Assembly: GCF_009674775.1 (NCBI RefSeq)
Contig: NZ_WKKE01000001.1
Coordinates: forward strand, 1-64,000
Direction of reading: 5' to 3'
Source: Flavobacterium sp. LC2016-23
Lineage (GTDB): Bacteria > Bacteroidota > Bacteroidia > Flavobacteriales > Flavobacteriaceae
DNA: 64,000 bases
Part shown: positions 8,091 to 14,313 of the stretch, piece after piece
Layout of the letters: every line of letters begins with the position of its first letter
How positions within the stretch are numbered: position 1 is the stretch's first letter
The notes under the pieces: generated by a model
The model's database searches: none
The model's input: only the letters and a program-made list of their open reading frames with translations
What the model was told of the DNA's origin: nothing
Translations under genes and position numbers: made by a program

Positions 8091-8098
8091 TATATTTG
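8091..8098 (+). promoter_or_regulatory. -7 box for the 8119 gene
   Basis: TATATTTG matches TAnnTTTG and lies 20 nt before the ATG. The nearest TTG (8075-8077) is only 13 nt upstream, so the -33 element is not ideal. Confidence 0.5.
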
Positions 8099-8118
8099 AA
8101 AAATAAAAAAATAAGATT

Positions 8119-8352
8119 ATGGCTACAGAAAAAATTTCAAAAGAACTTGAAAATCGAATCGCAGATTTTTTAAATACTGCAATTGACCCGAAAGATATGG
8201 CAAAGACCATACGACAAGTAAGTTATACGCTTTCTTTATGCGCAATGACAAAAAACGAAATAGTATTATTTGGAAAGAGTAGTATTGAAAGTAATTTTTA
8301 TTGGTTGCATAGACTGGCGGAAGTTTTAGATCCTTATCTGGATGTGGATTAA
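8119..8352 (+). CDS. Small conserved-looking hypothetical protein (77 aa)
   Basis: A 77-residue, mostly helical cytoplasmic protein without signal peptide or cysteine pairs. The N-terminal half holds amphipathic helices (ISKELENRIADFLNTA, DPKDMAKTIRQV), and the C-terminal third reads IESNFYWLHRLAEVLDPYL. I do not recognise the family. The last 23 codons are duplicated almost exactly at 8563-8634 in another small reading frame, which argues that this C-terminal module is a real coding unit. It is divergent from an XRE regulator across a shared operator-like palindrome and may be controlled by it. Confidence 0.6.
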   Translation: MATEKISKELENRIADFLNTAIDPKDMAKTIRQVSYTLSLCAMTKNEIVLFGKSSIESNFYWLHRLAEVLDPYLDVD

Positions 8353-8380
8353 AGAATACAAACGTAGAATAACCACTTCG

Positions 8381-8486
8381 TTTGTCATTCCGACGCAAGG
8401 AGGAATCGCACAAGAAACTCCGCAAAGAAATGCATCAAGCTTTGTCGATGTGCGCGTGTGATTCCTCCTTGCGTCGGAATGACAAA
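8381..8486. repeat. Palindromic element R4 with perfect 27-bp arms
   Basis: The arms 8381-8407 (TTTGTCATTCCGACGCAAGG...) and 8460-8486 are perfect reverse complements around a 52-nt centre. A degenerate relative lies at 8879-8960. It has the form of a non-autonomous palindromic element and lies between a small gene and the partial copy of that gene. Confidence 0.85.
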
Positions 8487-8526
8487 TTAGACGTGTTAAT
8501 ATTTACAGAACTTTATATGATGTACA

Positions 8527-8634
8527 ATGAGTGCATGCGAAACAGTACAACCTGAATTAAACCATCTTGAAAGTAATTTTTACTGGCTGCATAGACTGGC
8601 GGAAGTTTTAGATCCTTATCTGGATGTGGAGTGA
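8527..8634 (+). CDS. 35-residue ORF carrying a duplicated C-terminal module of the 8119 protein
   Basis: ATG at 8527 opens a 35-codon frame ending TGA at 8632-8634. Its first 13 residues (MSACETVQPELNH) are unrelated to the 8119 protein. From there on it reads LESNFYWLHRLAEVLDPYL and continues to the stop, matching the last residues of that protein with only conservative changes (IES to LES, final D to E). The nucleotide match is also high. It is either a pseudogene fragment left by a tandem duplication or a functional microprotein that keeps the same interaction module. No promoter is obvious. Confidence 0.45.
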   Translation: MSACETVQPELNHLESNFYWLHRLAEVLDPYLDVE

Positions 8635-8719
8635 GCGACATATGAACGATATGGAAAACCGTAAAACAAAATCATCGCTATAAATTAGTTTTGGATTATT
8701 AATTAAAACCATAACTAAG

Positions 8720-8869
8720 ATGAAATGCAGCAACTGCGGAAAACAAACATCGTTTATTGGTAAAGTCTGTCACTGGTGTAATAACGACAAATCAAAAGAT
8801 CAGAAAACCAACTGTGTGATACTGATTATATCGATACTTATAGTTGTTATTATCTGGACGTGGTTTTGA
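8720..8869 (+). CDS. 49-residue zinc-ribbon membrane microprotein
   Basis: The frame from ATG 8720 to TGA 8867-8869 encodes 49 residues. The N-terminal half has two knuckles, CSNC (3-6) and CHWC (17-20), spaced like a zinc ribbon. A charged linker (NNDKSKDQKTN) is followed by one strong transmembrane helix (about 33-46, VILIISILIVVIIW) to the C-terminus. Short zinc-ribbon plus single-helix proteins are common in bacteria but poorly characterised. The ordered CxxC pairs make a chance frame unlikely. The zinc-ribbon end would probably face the cytoplasm (inference). Confidence 0.6.
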   Translation: MKCSNCGKQTSFIGKVCHWCNNDKSKDQKTNCVILIISILIVVIIWTWF

Positions 8870-8878
8870 AAAATTGGA

Positions 8879-8960
8879 TCGTCATTCCGAGGAACGAAGA
8901 AATCTCATCCAGTATTCGACAACAGTGTGTGCTCAGCGTATGCGATTCCTTCGTTCATTC
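8879..8960. repeat. Degenerate R4 palindromic element
   Basis: CGTCATTCCGAGGAACGAAG on the left and GCGATTCCTTCGTTCATTCT on the right are imperfectly inverted and related to the perfect element at 8381-8486. The rest of the stretch up to the next gene (9074) shows no coding potential. Confidence 0.55.
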
Positions 8961-9073
8961 TATGAAAATATTTGGATTAATTTGTGTTTTTGATATGCAT
9001 CTACTCTAGGAAATGTTGATTTAATTTTCTATATCTTAGTTGCTATTTAAAATTTATAAAATGTAGAAAATAT

Positions 9074-10024
9074 ATGAATTCGAATTATATAGAAAAGATA
9101 TTTAGTAAAAAAAGAGATGAAGTTAGTTTAGTTGATATTGAAAACTATTTTTCAAGCCCGCAGGAAGAATCGTCTGTTGTTGAGTTTAAAAGTGGTGAAG
9201 TTGAGATTAATGACATTTTCAAGGAGATTGCAGCATTTTTAAATACGGAGGGAGGGTTACTAATTATAGGGTCCCCAAGAGAAACAAAACAAACCGTGGG
9301 TAAAAATATTATTAAGATATGTGAGGGGAAATTAACTTTTTCAAATTTTAAAAATAAAGATTGGTTGTATCAAAAAATTGCTTCTAACATCGTTCCGACA
9401 CCTACAGATTTAAAAATTGAAGAGTTTCTAACTGAAAATGGAAATATTTTTCTGATTGATATTCCACAAAGTTTAAATCCTCCTCACCAATGTTCTTCAG
9501 ATGGAAAATATTATTTGAGACTTGAGCGAGATGCAAAGCCGGCACCTCACGGAATTGTTCAAGCTTTGTTTAATAAGAGAAGAGTCCCCGTTTTATCCGC
9601 TAATATTGATGTAAAAGATGTGAAAAGTCACCAAGACAGCATAGTTGTGAGTATTAAAAATGAATCTGCAATTCCAGCAGAAAAACTAGCTTATATAATT
9701 GATGTTTATAACGTGGAGCAAATTAAATCAAACTATAATTTTAAACTTATTGAGGATTCTTTAGGAAATAAATTTTCCTTCACAGGTCATACTGAGCAAG
9801 TATTAGTTCAGGTGATTAATGTGCCTGTAAAATTTGACATCCAACATTCAGGTAAAGATTATTTAATATTTGTTGCTTTTTGGTGTAGAGATCTAGATTT
9901 TGATTTTAAGTTTTTCACATATTCACCCACTAAAAAAGAGGTAGTTATAGAGGCCACTCTTAAAGAGGGAGTGAAATTGACCGATGAACTAAATAGGATC
10001 AGAAGCTTAATGAATAAATTTTGA
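9074..10024 (+). CDS. AlbA_2 (Schlafen-type) domain protein
   Basis: A 316-residue soluble protein. Residues about 25-165 form an AlbA_2 domain. The diagnostic pieces are SSVVEFKSGE, the segment IFKEIAAFLNTEGGLLIIG, and SDGKYYLRLERDAKPAPHG, which closes the domain. AlbA_2 proteins are usually annotated as putative nucleic-acid-binding or transcriptional regulators, and related folds occur in defence and tRNA-cleaving Schlafen proteins. The C-terminal half (170-316), predicted beta-rich, is not recognised. It is followed by a terminator and a tRNA-Leu on the other strand and has no partner genes, so a defence role cannot be argued from context. Confidence 0.75.
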   Translation: MNSNYIEKIFSKKRDEVSLVDIENYFSSPQEESSVVEFKSGEVEINDIFKEIAAFLNTEGGLLIIGSPRETKQTVGKNIIKICEGKLTFSNFKNKDWLYQKIASNIVPTPTDLKIEEFLTENGNIFLIDIPQSLNPPHQCSSDGKYYLRLERDAKPAPHGIVQALFNKRRVPVLSANIDVKDVKSHQDSIVVSIKNESAIPAEKLAYIIDVYNVEQIKSNYNFKLIEDSLGNKFSFTGHTEQVLVQVINVPVKFDIQHSGKDYLIFVAFWCRDLDFDFKFFTYSPTKKEVVIEATLKEGVKLTDELNRIRSLMNKF

Positions 10025-10078
10025 TACATAAATTTATGTGGATTTCGCTATACTGCTAAAATTCAATATCCTAAAAAC

Positions 10079-10111
10079 AAAAAAGCTTCTGATTTCTCAG
10101 AAGCTTTTTTT
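10079..10111. terminator. Bidirectional terminator between the AlbA_2 gene and tRNA-Leu
   Basis: AGCTTCTGA and TCAGAAGCT form a perfect stem with a 4-nt loop, flanked by A and T runs, so it can work on both strands. Confidence 0.85.
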
Positions 10112-10114
10112 CAG

Positions 10115-10196
10115 TGCGGATAATAGGACTCGAACCTACACGCCTTGCGGCACCAGATCCTAAGTCTGGCATGTCTACCAATTTCACCATATCCGC
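10115..10196 (-). tRNA. tRNA-Leu (anticodon TAG)
   Basis: On the minus strand the acceptor GCGGATA pairs with TATCCGC followed by discriminator A. The anticodon stem CCAGA/TCTGG encloses CTTAGGA, giving anticodon TAG. The long variable arm (TGCCGCAAGGCGT) is typical of leucine tRNAs, and the T-arm reads GGTTCGAGTCC. CCA is not encoded. Confidence 0.95.
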
Positions 10197-10209
10197 TCAA
10201 TTGTGGGTG

Positions 10210-10238
10210 CAAAGATAAACATAACTTCTAAATTTCAA
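10210..10238 (-). promoter_or_regulatory. Promoter of tRNA-Leu
   Basis: Minus-strand TTG (10236-10238), an 18-nt spacer and TATCTTTG (10210-10217) give a near-perfect Bacteroidota promoter. The tRNA begins 14 nt after the -7 box. Confidence 0.8.
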
Positions 10239-10274
10239 AGCATTTTTGCAAAAAAATATTAATTCTATTTTTTG

Positions 10275-10282
10275 TATTTTTG
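10275..10282 (+). promoter_or_regulatory. -7 box for the M20 dipeptidase gene
   Basis: TATTTTTG matches TAnnTTTG, 22 nt before the ATG. The nearest TTG (10246-10248) is 26 nt away, slightly too far. Confidence 0.5.
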
Positions 10283-10304
10283 AATTTCTGTAAAAATTAA
10301 ATAA

Positions 10305-11693
10305 ATGGAAAATATAAAATCTTACGTTCAACAACATAAAGATCGCTTTATCAATGAGTTGATCGAATTATTAAAAATTCCGTCGGTAAGTGCCGACACC
10401 GCATATTCGCAAGATGTTATTGACACAGCCGAAGCTGTAAAGGAAAGTTTATCGAAAGCAGGCTGCGATTTTGTCGAAATTTGCGATACTCCGGGTTATC
10501 CAATCATCTACGGAGAGAAAATAATCGACCCTAATCTGCCTACCGTTCTCGTATACGGACATTACGATGTACAACCCCCGGATCCAATCGAATTATGGAC
10601 ATCGCCACCATTTGAGCCCGTAATCAAAAACACGGAAATTCACCCGGAAGGAGCCATTTTTGCGCGCGGAGCCTGCGATGACAAAGGTCAGATGTACATG
10701 CACGTAAAAGCCTTGGAGCTTATGGTGCAAACGAATACGCTGCCTTGTAACGTAAAATTCATGATCGAAGGCGAAGAAGAAGTAGGTTCGGCAAGTTTGG
10801 CCTGGTTCGTAGAACGCAATCAGGAGAAACTGAAAAACGACGTAATCCTAATTTCAGATACGGGAATGATTTCGAACCAACAACCTTCAATCACGACAGG
10901 TTTACGTGGTTTGAGTTATGTTGAGGTAGAAGTTACAGGTCCGAATCGTGATTTGCATTCCGGTTTATACGGTGGAGCAGTGGCTAACCCGATTAACGTT
11001 CTGGCAAAAATGATCGCTTCGCTTCATGATGAAGACAATCATATTACGATTCCGGGTTTCTACGATAACGTTCAGGAATTATCTGCAGAAGAAAGAGCTG
11101 AAATGGCAAAAGCGCCTTTTAGTTTAGAAAAATATAAAAATGCCTTGGCGCTAAACGATGTTTATGGCGAAAAAGGATATGTAACCAACGAACGCAACTC
11201 GATTCGTCCAACCTTAGACGTAAACGGAATCTGGGGCGGATATCAGGGTGAAGGTGCCAAAACGGTGATTGCGAGCAAAGCTTTTGCTAAAATCTCGATG
11301 CGTCTGGTTCCGAATCAGGACTGGGAAGAAATCACAGCACTTTTCACAAAACATTTTACAAGCATTGCACCGGCAGGAGTTACGGTAAAAGTATCGCCAC
11401 ACCACGGAGGACAGGGGTATGTAACGCCAATTGACAGTATTGGGTACAAAGCGGCAAACATGGCGTATACCGAAACTTTCGGAGTTCCGGCAATTCCGGT
11501 TCGTTCCGGTGGAAGTATTCCGATTGTAGCTTTGTTCGAAAAAGAATTAAAAAGCAAAACCATCCTTATGGGCTTCGGTCTGGACAGTGACGCGATTCAC
11601 TCGCCAAACGAGCATTTCGGAATCTTTAATTACCTGAAAGGGATCGAGACTATTCCGTTGTTTTATAAATATTTTGTAGAGCTTTCGAAATAG
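10305..11693 (+). CDS. M20 family metallo-dipeptidase
   Basis: A 462-residue cytoplasmic di-zinc peptidase of the M20 family, in the dipeptidase branch related to carnosinase-type enzymes. Metal and catalytic motifs are intact: H86 and D88 in VYGHYDVQPPD, D125/D126 in RGACDDKGQ, the catalytic glutamate pair in EGEEEVGS (155-159), the aspartate in ISDTGM, and a late histidine in DAIHSPNEH. The dimerisation lid domain occupies about 200-380 (TGPNRDLHSGLYGG opens it). It likely hydrolyses dipeptides and some N-acyl amino acids for amino-acid recycling. The ATG is preceded by a -7 box, and a strong terminator follows, so it is monocistronic. Confidence 0.92.
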   Translation: MENIKSYVQQHKDRFINELIELLKIPSVSADTAYSQDVIDTAEAVKESLSKAGCDFVEICDTPGYPIIYGEKIIDPNLPTVLVYGHYDVQPPDPIELWTSPPFEPVIKNTEIHPEGAIFARGACDDKGQMYMHVKALELMVQTNTLPCNVKFMIEGEEEVGSASLAWFVERNQEKLKNDVILISDTGMISNQQPSITTGLRGLSYVEVEVTGPNRDLHSGLYGGAVANPINVLAKMIASLHDEDNHITIPGFYDNVQELSAEERAEMAKAPFSLEKYKNALALNDVYGEKGYVTNERNSIRPTLDVNGIWGGYQGEGAKTVIASKAFAKISMRLVPNQDWEEITALFTKHFTSIAPAGVTVKVSPHHGGQGYVTPIDSIGYKAANMAYTETFGVPAIPVRSGGSIPIVALFEKELKSKTILMGFGLDSDAIHSPNEHFGIFNYLKGIETIPLFYKYFVELSK

Positions 11694-11699
11694 GTTTTT

Positions 11700-12032
11700 T
11701 TGAAAAAGGTTCAAAGGAACATAGGTGCAAAGGTGCAAAGGTTTTGAAACCGTATGTGTTTTAGATTATAGAGACTCCGGCTTTTAGCCGGAGTTTTTTT
11801 TTGTTCTTAATTGAGATTTTTAATCTTCGGGGTTAATTATTTGGCTAAAGCTATTTTCTTCCTGTCTATTGTAAACCCTCAGCTAAAGCTGAGGGCTATT
11901 GAAAAAACGTCTGCGCCTTTACTTCTCAAAAAAACCTTTGTTCCTTTGAGCCTCTGCCTCTTTGCACCTGCCTACTGAACCTCAAAAGAAAACCTCAGAA
12001 CCTTAGCAACTTAGCTCCTCAGAACCTTTTTT
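11700..12032. repeat. Repeat-rich spacer: inverted AAGG/CCTT arms and hairpins
   Basis: The 410-base stretch between the dipeptidase and lipoprotein genes has no coding potential. It holds an outer inverted pair (about 11702-11740, with AAGGTTCAAAGGAAC and GGTGCAAAGGTGCAAAGG, against about 11930-11970, with CCTTTGTTCCTTTGAG and CTTTGCACCTG), the dipeptidase terminator, a perfect palindrome CCCTCAGCT/AGCTGAGGG (11876-11895), and a run of AACCTCAGAACC-type words (11978-12032) that recur at 12595-12630. Confidence 0.6.
11774..11802 (+). terminator. Intrinsic terminator of the M20 dipeptidase gene
   Basis: ACTCCGGCT / AGCCGGAGT with a TTT loop is followed by nine T. Confidence 0.88.
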
Positions 12033-12043
12033 CTAAAATTCTC

Positions 12044-12098
12044 TTGCACATTAAAAATTAATCTCTACATTTGTAGAGTAACAACTATAGATGTAGAG
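12044..12098 (+). promoter_or_regulatory. BlaI-type operator overlapping the promoter of the lipoprotein-blaI-blaR operon
   Basis: TTG (12044-12046), a 19-nt spacer and TACATTTG (12066-12073) form a consensus promoter. The -7 box lies inside a perfect palindrome CTCTACA-TT-TGTAGAG (12063-12078), with the TACA..TGTA core typical of BlaI/MecI operators. A second TGTAGAG half-site (12092-12098) follows at a 20-nt interval, about two helical turns, just before the ATG at 12104. A bound repressor would cover the -7 box. Confidence 0.75.
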
Positions 12099-12103
12099 CA
12101 ATA

Positions 12104-12502
12104 ATGAGAGATATATTACTTTTTATATTAGTTCTGTTTTTATGGTTTGGATGTAAAGCGCCGCTGATCAATCAGAAAGTTGATAAGAAGAAAGAAGGAA
12201 AATGGGTGGATGTCTATGTTCAGGATAGTGTTCAATACAAATCATTTGAATATTACAAACACGATCAACCGGTAAAAAAATGGAAATCCTACATTAACGG
12301 AAAAATTCGCAAAACTGAAAAATATAAAAACGGAATCTGTACCGTAAAAAATTATTATGAAAACGGAAAATTAGAGTCGACAGGAAAAACTAAAATCGAA
12401 GTTAATTCAAAAGAAACACATTGGTTTTATTTTGGAGACTGGAAATTTTATTCGGATAAAGGAAAATTAACGGAAATCAAGAAGTACGGTGATGGTGAAT
12501 AA
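12104..12502 (+). CDS. Lipoprotein with MORN-like repeats
   Basis: A 132-residue protein with a lipoprotein signal peptide (ILLFILVLFLWFGC, lipidated cysteine about residue 17). The mature part carries repeated strand-turn patterns (KKEGKWVDVYVQD, PVKKWKSYINGKIRKTEKYK, NYYENGKLESTGK), as in the MORN-type YwqK family. It is the first gene behind the BlaI-type operator and presumably responds to the BlaI/BlaR pair that follows after a 131-bp repeat-containing gap. A cell-envelope role under antibiotic or wall stress is plausible but inferred only from its regulation. Confidence 0.7.
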   Translation: MRDILLFILVLFLWFGCKAPLINQKVDKKKEGKWVDVYVQDSVQYKSFEYYKHDQPVKKWKSYINGKIRKTEKYKNGICTVKNYYENGKLESTGKTKIEVNSKETHWFYFGDWKFYSDKGKLTEIKKYGDGE

Positions 12503-12507
12503 AGAGC

Positions 12508-12630
12508 ATAGATTATAGAATATAGATTATAGAAGCAAGAAGCAAGACATGGAATAAAAATTATCTAATCGATTTAATCTGTGGCAAAAAAACTCAAAAA
12601 CTTAGTAACTCAGAACCTTAGAACCTCAAA
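12508..12630. repeat. TAGATTATAGAA and AACCTTAGAACC repeat tract
   Basis: The left part repeats ATAGATTATAGAATATAGAT and AAGCAAGAAGCAAGA. The right part repeats ACTTAGTAACTCAGAACC-like words, as at 11978-12032. It fills the whole gap between the lipoprotein gene and blaI and shows no separate promoter. Confidence 0.55.
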
Positions 12631-12633
12631 AAA

Positions 12634-13005
12634 ATGCAATTATCAAACTCAGAAGAACAATTAATGGAGCATCTGTGGAAGCTTGAAAAGGCTTTTATGA
12701 AAGATTTGCTTGAAGCGTATCCCGATCCAAAACCGGCAACGACTACAGTCGCGACTTTGCTAAAACGGATGATCGATAAGAAATTTGTAGCCTATAATGA
12801 ATTTGGGAATTCGAGGGAATATTATCCTTTGGTCGAAAAGACGCCTTATTTTTCCAAACATGTCAACGGACTGATTAGTAATTTCTTTAATAATTCGGCC
12901 TCGCAGTTTGCCTCGTTTTTTACGACCGAAACCAATCTTAGTACTTCTGAATTGGAAGAACTTAGAAAAATAATTGATTCGCAAATTCAAAAAAAGAAAA
13001 AATGA
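12634..13005 (+). CDS. BlaI/MecI/CopY family transcriptional repressor
   Basis: A 123-residue winged-helix repressor. The N-terminal domain starts SNSEEQLMEHLWKLEKAFM, followed by a recognition helix around TTTVATLLKRMIDKKFV and the wing around EYYPLVEK. The C-terminal helices (about 80-120) are the dimerisation region and contain the segment normally cleaved by the BlaR-type protease. Its stop codon overlaps the start of the M56 gene by four bases, so the pair is translationally coupled. The operator with the TACA..TGTA core at 12063-12078 is its probable target, which would make the operon self-regulated. Confidence 0.92.
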   Translation: MQLSNSEEQLMEHLWKLEKAFMKDLLEAYPDPKPATTTVATLLKRMIDKKFVAYNEFGNSREYYPLVEKTPYFSKHVNGLISNFFNNSASQFASFFTTETNLSTSELEELRKIIDSQIQKKKK

Positions 13006-14228
13006 TCACCTATCTTTTAAAATCCGGAATACTGCTTTTTGTTTTTTATGCGGTATATAAATTGTGGCTGGAAAACGAAAAAATGCTTCGTTTTAACAGG
13101 GCTTATTTGCTTTTGAGCCTGGTTTTTAGTTTGGTTATTCCCCTTCAGCTTGTTTCATTTCAATCGATTATTTCGAATGAAACCGGAATTGTTCAGCTGA
13201 ATGAACTGGTGATTCGAAAAGGTACTGAAAACCTAAGCTCCATCTCAGTAAATGATTTTATAATCGGTTTAATCCTTTCGATTTATGTTTTCATGGTCAG
13301 CTTATTCGGTATTCGTTTTTTTGTGAATCTCTATTCATTTTATAAAAAGACCAGAAGAAGTGAAGTACTGGTAATAAATGATGAAAAAATAGTGTTACTG
13401 CAGGAAACTGTTTTGCCACACTCCTTTTTGAATACGATTTTCATCAATAAAGAGGAATTCGAAAAAGGTAAAATTCCATCAGAATTAATAGCGCATGAAA
13501 AAGCGCATTTGCAGCAAAAACATAGTTTCGATATTCTTTTTATCGAGATCCTGCAAATCGTCTTTTGGTTTAATCCATTGCTTGTCTTCTATAAAAAAGC
13601 CATCAAACTCAATCACGAATTTTTGGCTGATGAAGCTGTAAATGTTCAGTTCCAATCAGTTGAAAATTATCAAAATCTGTTACTCGATTTTGCTTTGAAT
13701 AAAAATACGGTTGCTCTGGCGAGTAACATCAATTATCTAATAACTAAAAAGCGTTTACTTATGATGACCAAAAAAGAATCTCCGATTAAAGTTGTATTGA
13801 AAATATGTACCGTAAGCATTGTTGGTACTTTGTTGTTGCTTGTTTTTAGCAGCAGAACAATCGCTCAAACAGAAAAAAGTTCCCCAAAATTGAAGGAAGG
13901 ATTTGCTGTTAGTTACGATACTACTAGTGTAAAAAGCCCTGAATTCCCTGGTGGAATGGTCGAATTCTACAAATTTATTGGTAAAAATTTCAAAATGCCC
14001 GCGGCAGCATCCAAGAACAAAATACAAGGGAAAGTATTAATGGAGTTTATGGTTGAAAAAGATGGAAGCTTGTCTGATATTAAAATTCTAAAAGATTTAG
14101 GGAATGGCTTAGGTGATGAAGCAACAAGAGTTTTAAAACTTTCTCCAAAATGGAATCCCGCGACGCAGGAAGGTAAGCCTGTGCGTGTAACATATGCCTT
14201 ACCGATCACAATTCAAAACGATAAATAA
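13002..14228 (+). CDS. BlaR1-type M56 metallopeptidase with C-terminal TonB domain
   Basis: A 408-residue membrane protein. Several hydrophobic helices occur in the N-terminal 130 residues. The gluzincin motif HEKAH lies in LIAHEKAHLQQKHSFD, and the downstream glutamate is in NHEFLADEAV. A further transmembrane helix lies near 270-285. After a linker, the last 90 residues form a TonB C-terminal domain (PEFPGGMVEFYKFIGKN, then GKVLMEFMVEKDGSL). The classical BlaR1 periplasmic penicillin-binding domain is absent and replaced by the TonB-type domain, a common Bacteroidota arrangement. It probably senses an envelope signal and relieves BlaI repression by proteolysis; the ligand is unknown. Confidence 0.9.
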   Translation: MITYLLKSGILLFVFYAVYKLWLENEKMLRFNRAYLLLSLVFSLVIPLQLVSFQSIISNETGIVQLNELVIRKGTENLSSISVNDFIIGLILSIYVFMVSLFGIRFFVNLYSFYKKTRRSEVLVINDEKIVLLQETVLPHSFLNTIFINKEEFEKGKIPSELIAHEKAHLQQKHSFDILFIEILQIVFWFNPLLVFYKKAIKLNHEFLADEAVNVQFQSVENYQNLLLDFALNKNTVALASNINYLITKKRLLMMTKKESPIKVVLKICTVSIVGTLLLLVFSSRTIAQTEKSSPKLKEGFAVSYDTTSVKSPEFPGGMVEFYKFIGKNFKMPAAASKNKIQGKVLMEFMVEKDGSLSDIKILKDLGNGLGDEATRVLKLSPKWNPATQEGKPVRVTYALPITIQNDK

Positions 14229-14231
14229 AAG

Positions 14232-14266
14232 AAAAAAAATCCGCTTCTGAAATTTCAGAAGCGGAT
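14232..14266 (-). terminator. Terminator of the saccharopine dehydrogenase-family gene
   Basis: A perfect 14-bp palindrome, ATCCGCTTCTGAAA with its exact complement, is followed on the minus strand by eight T (plus-strand A run 14232-14239). The plus side lacks a T run, so it mainly serves the minus-strand gene. Confidence 0.85.
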
Positions 14267-14313
14267 ACAATTAAAAACTAAAAAAATTCTCAAAAAAAAT
14301 AAATAAATCAGAA

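Noticed and set aside
7297..8634. Toxin-antitoxin system
   Set aside because: Only the regulator is recognisable. Neither the YcxB-like protein nor the small helical proteins shows a toxin fold or catalytic residues, so the label would be a guess.
9074..10024. Anti-phage defence gene (AlbA_2/Schlafen-like)
   Set aside because: The domain occurs in defence proteins, but the gene is solitary, beside a tRNA and housekeeping genes, and no effector domain was recognised.
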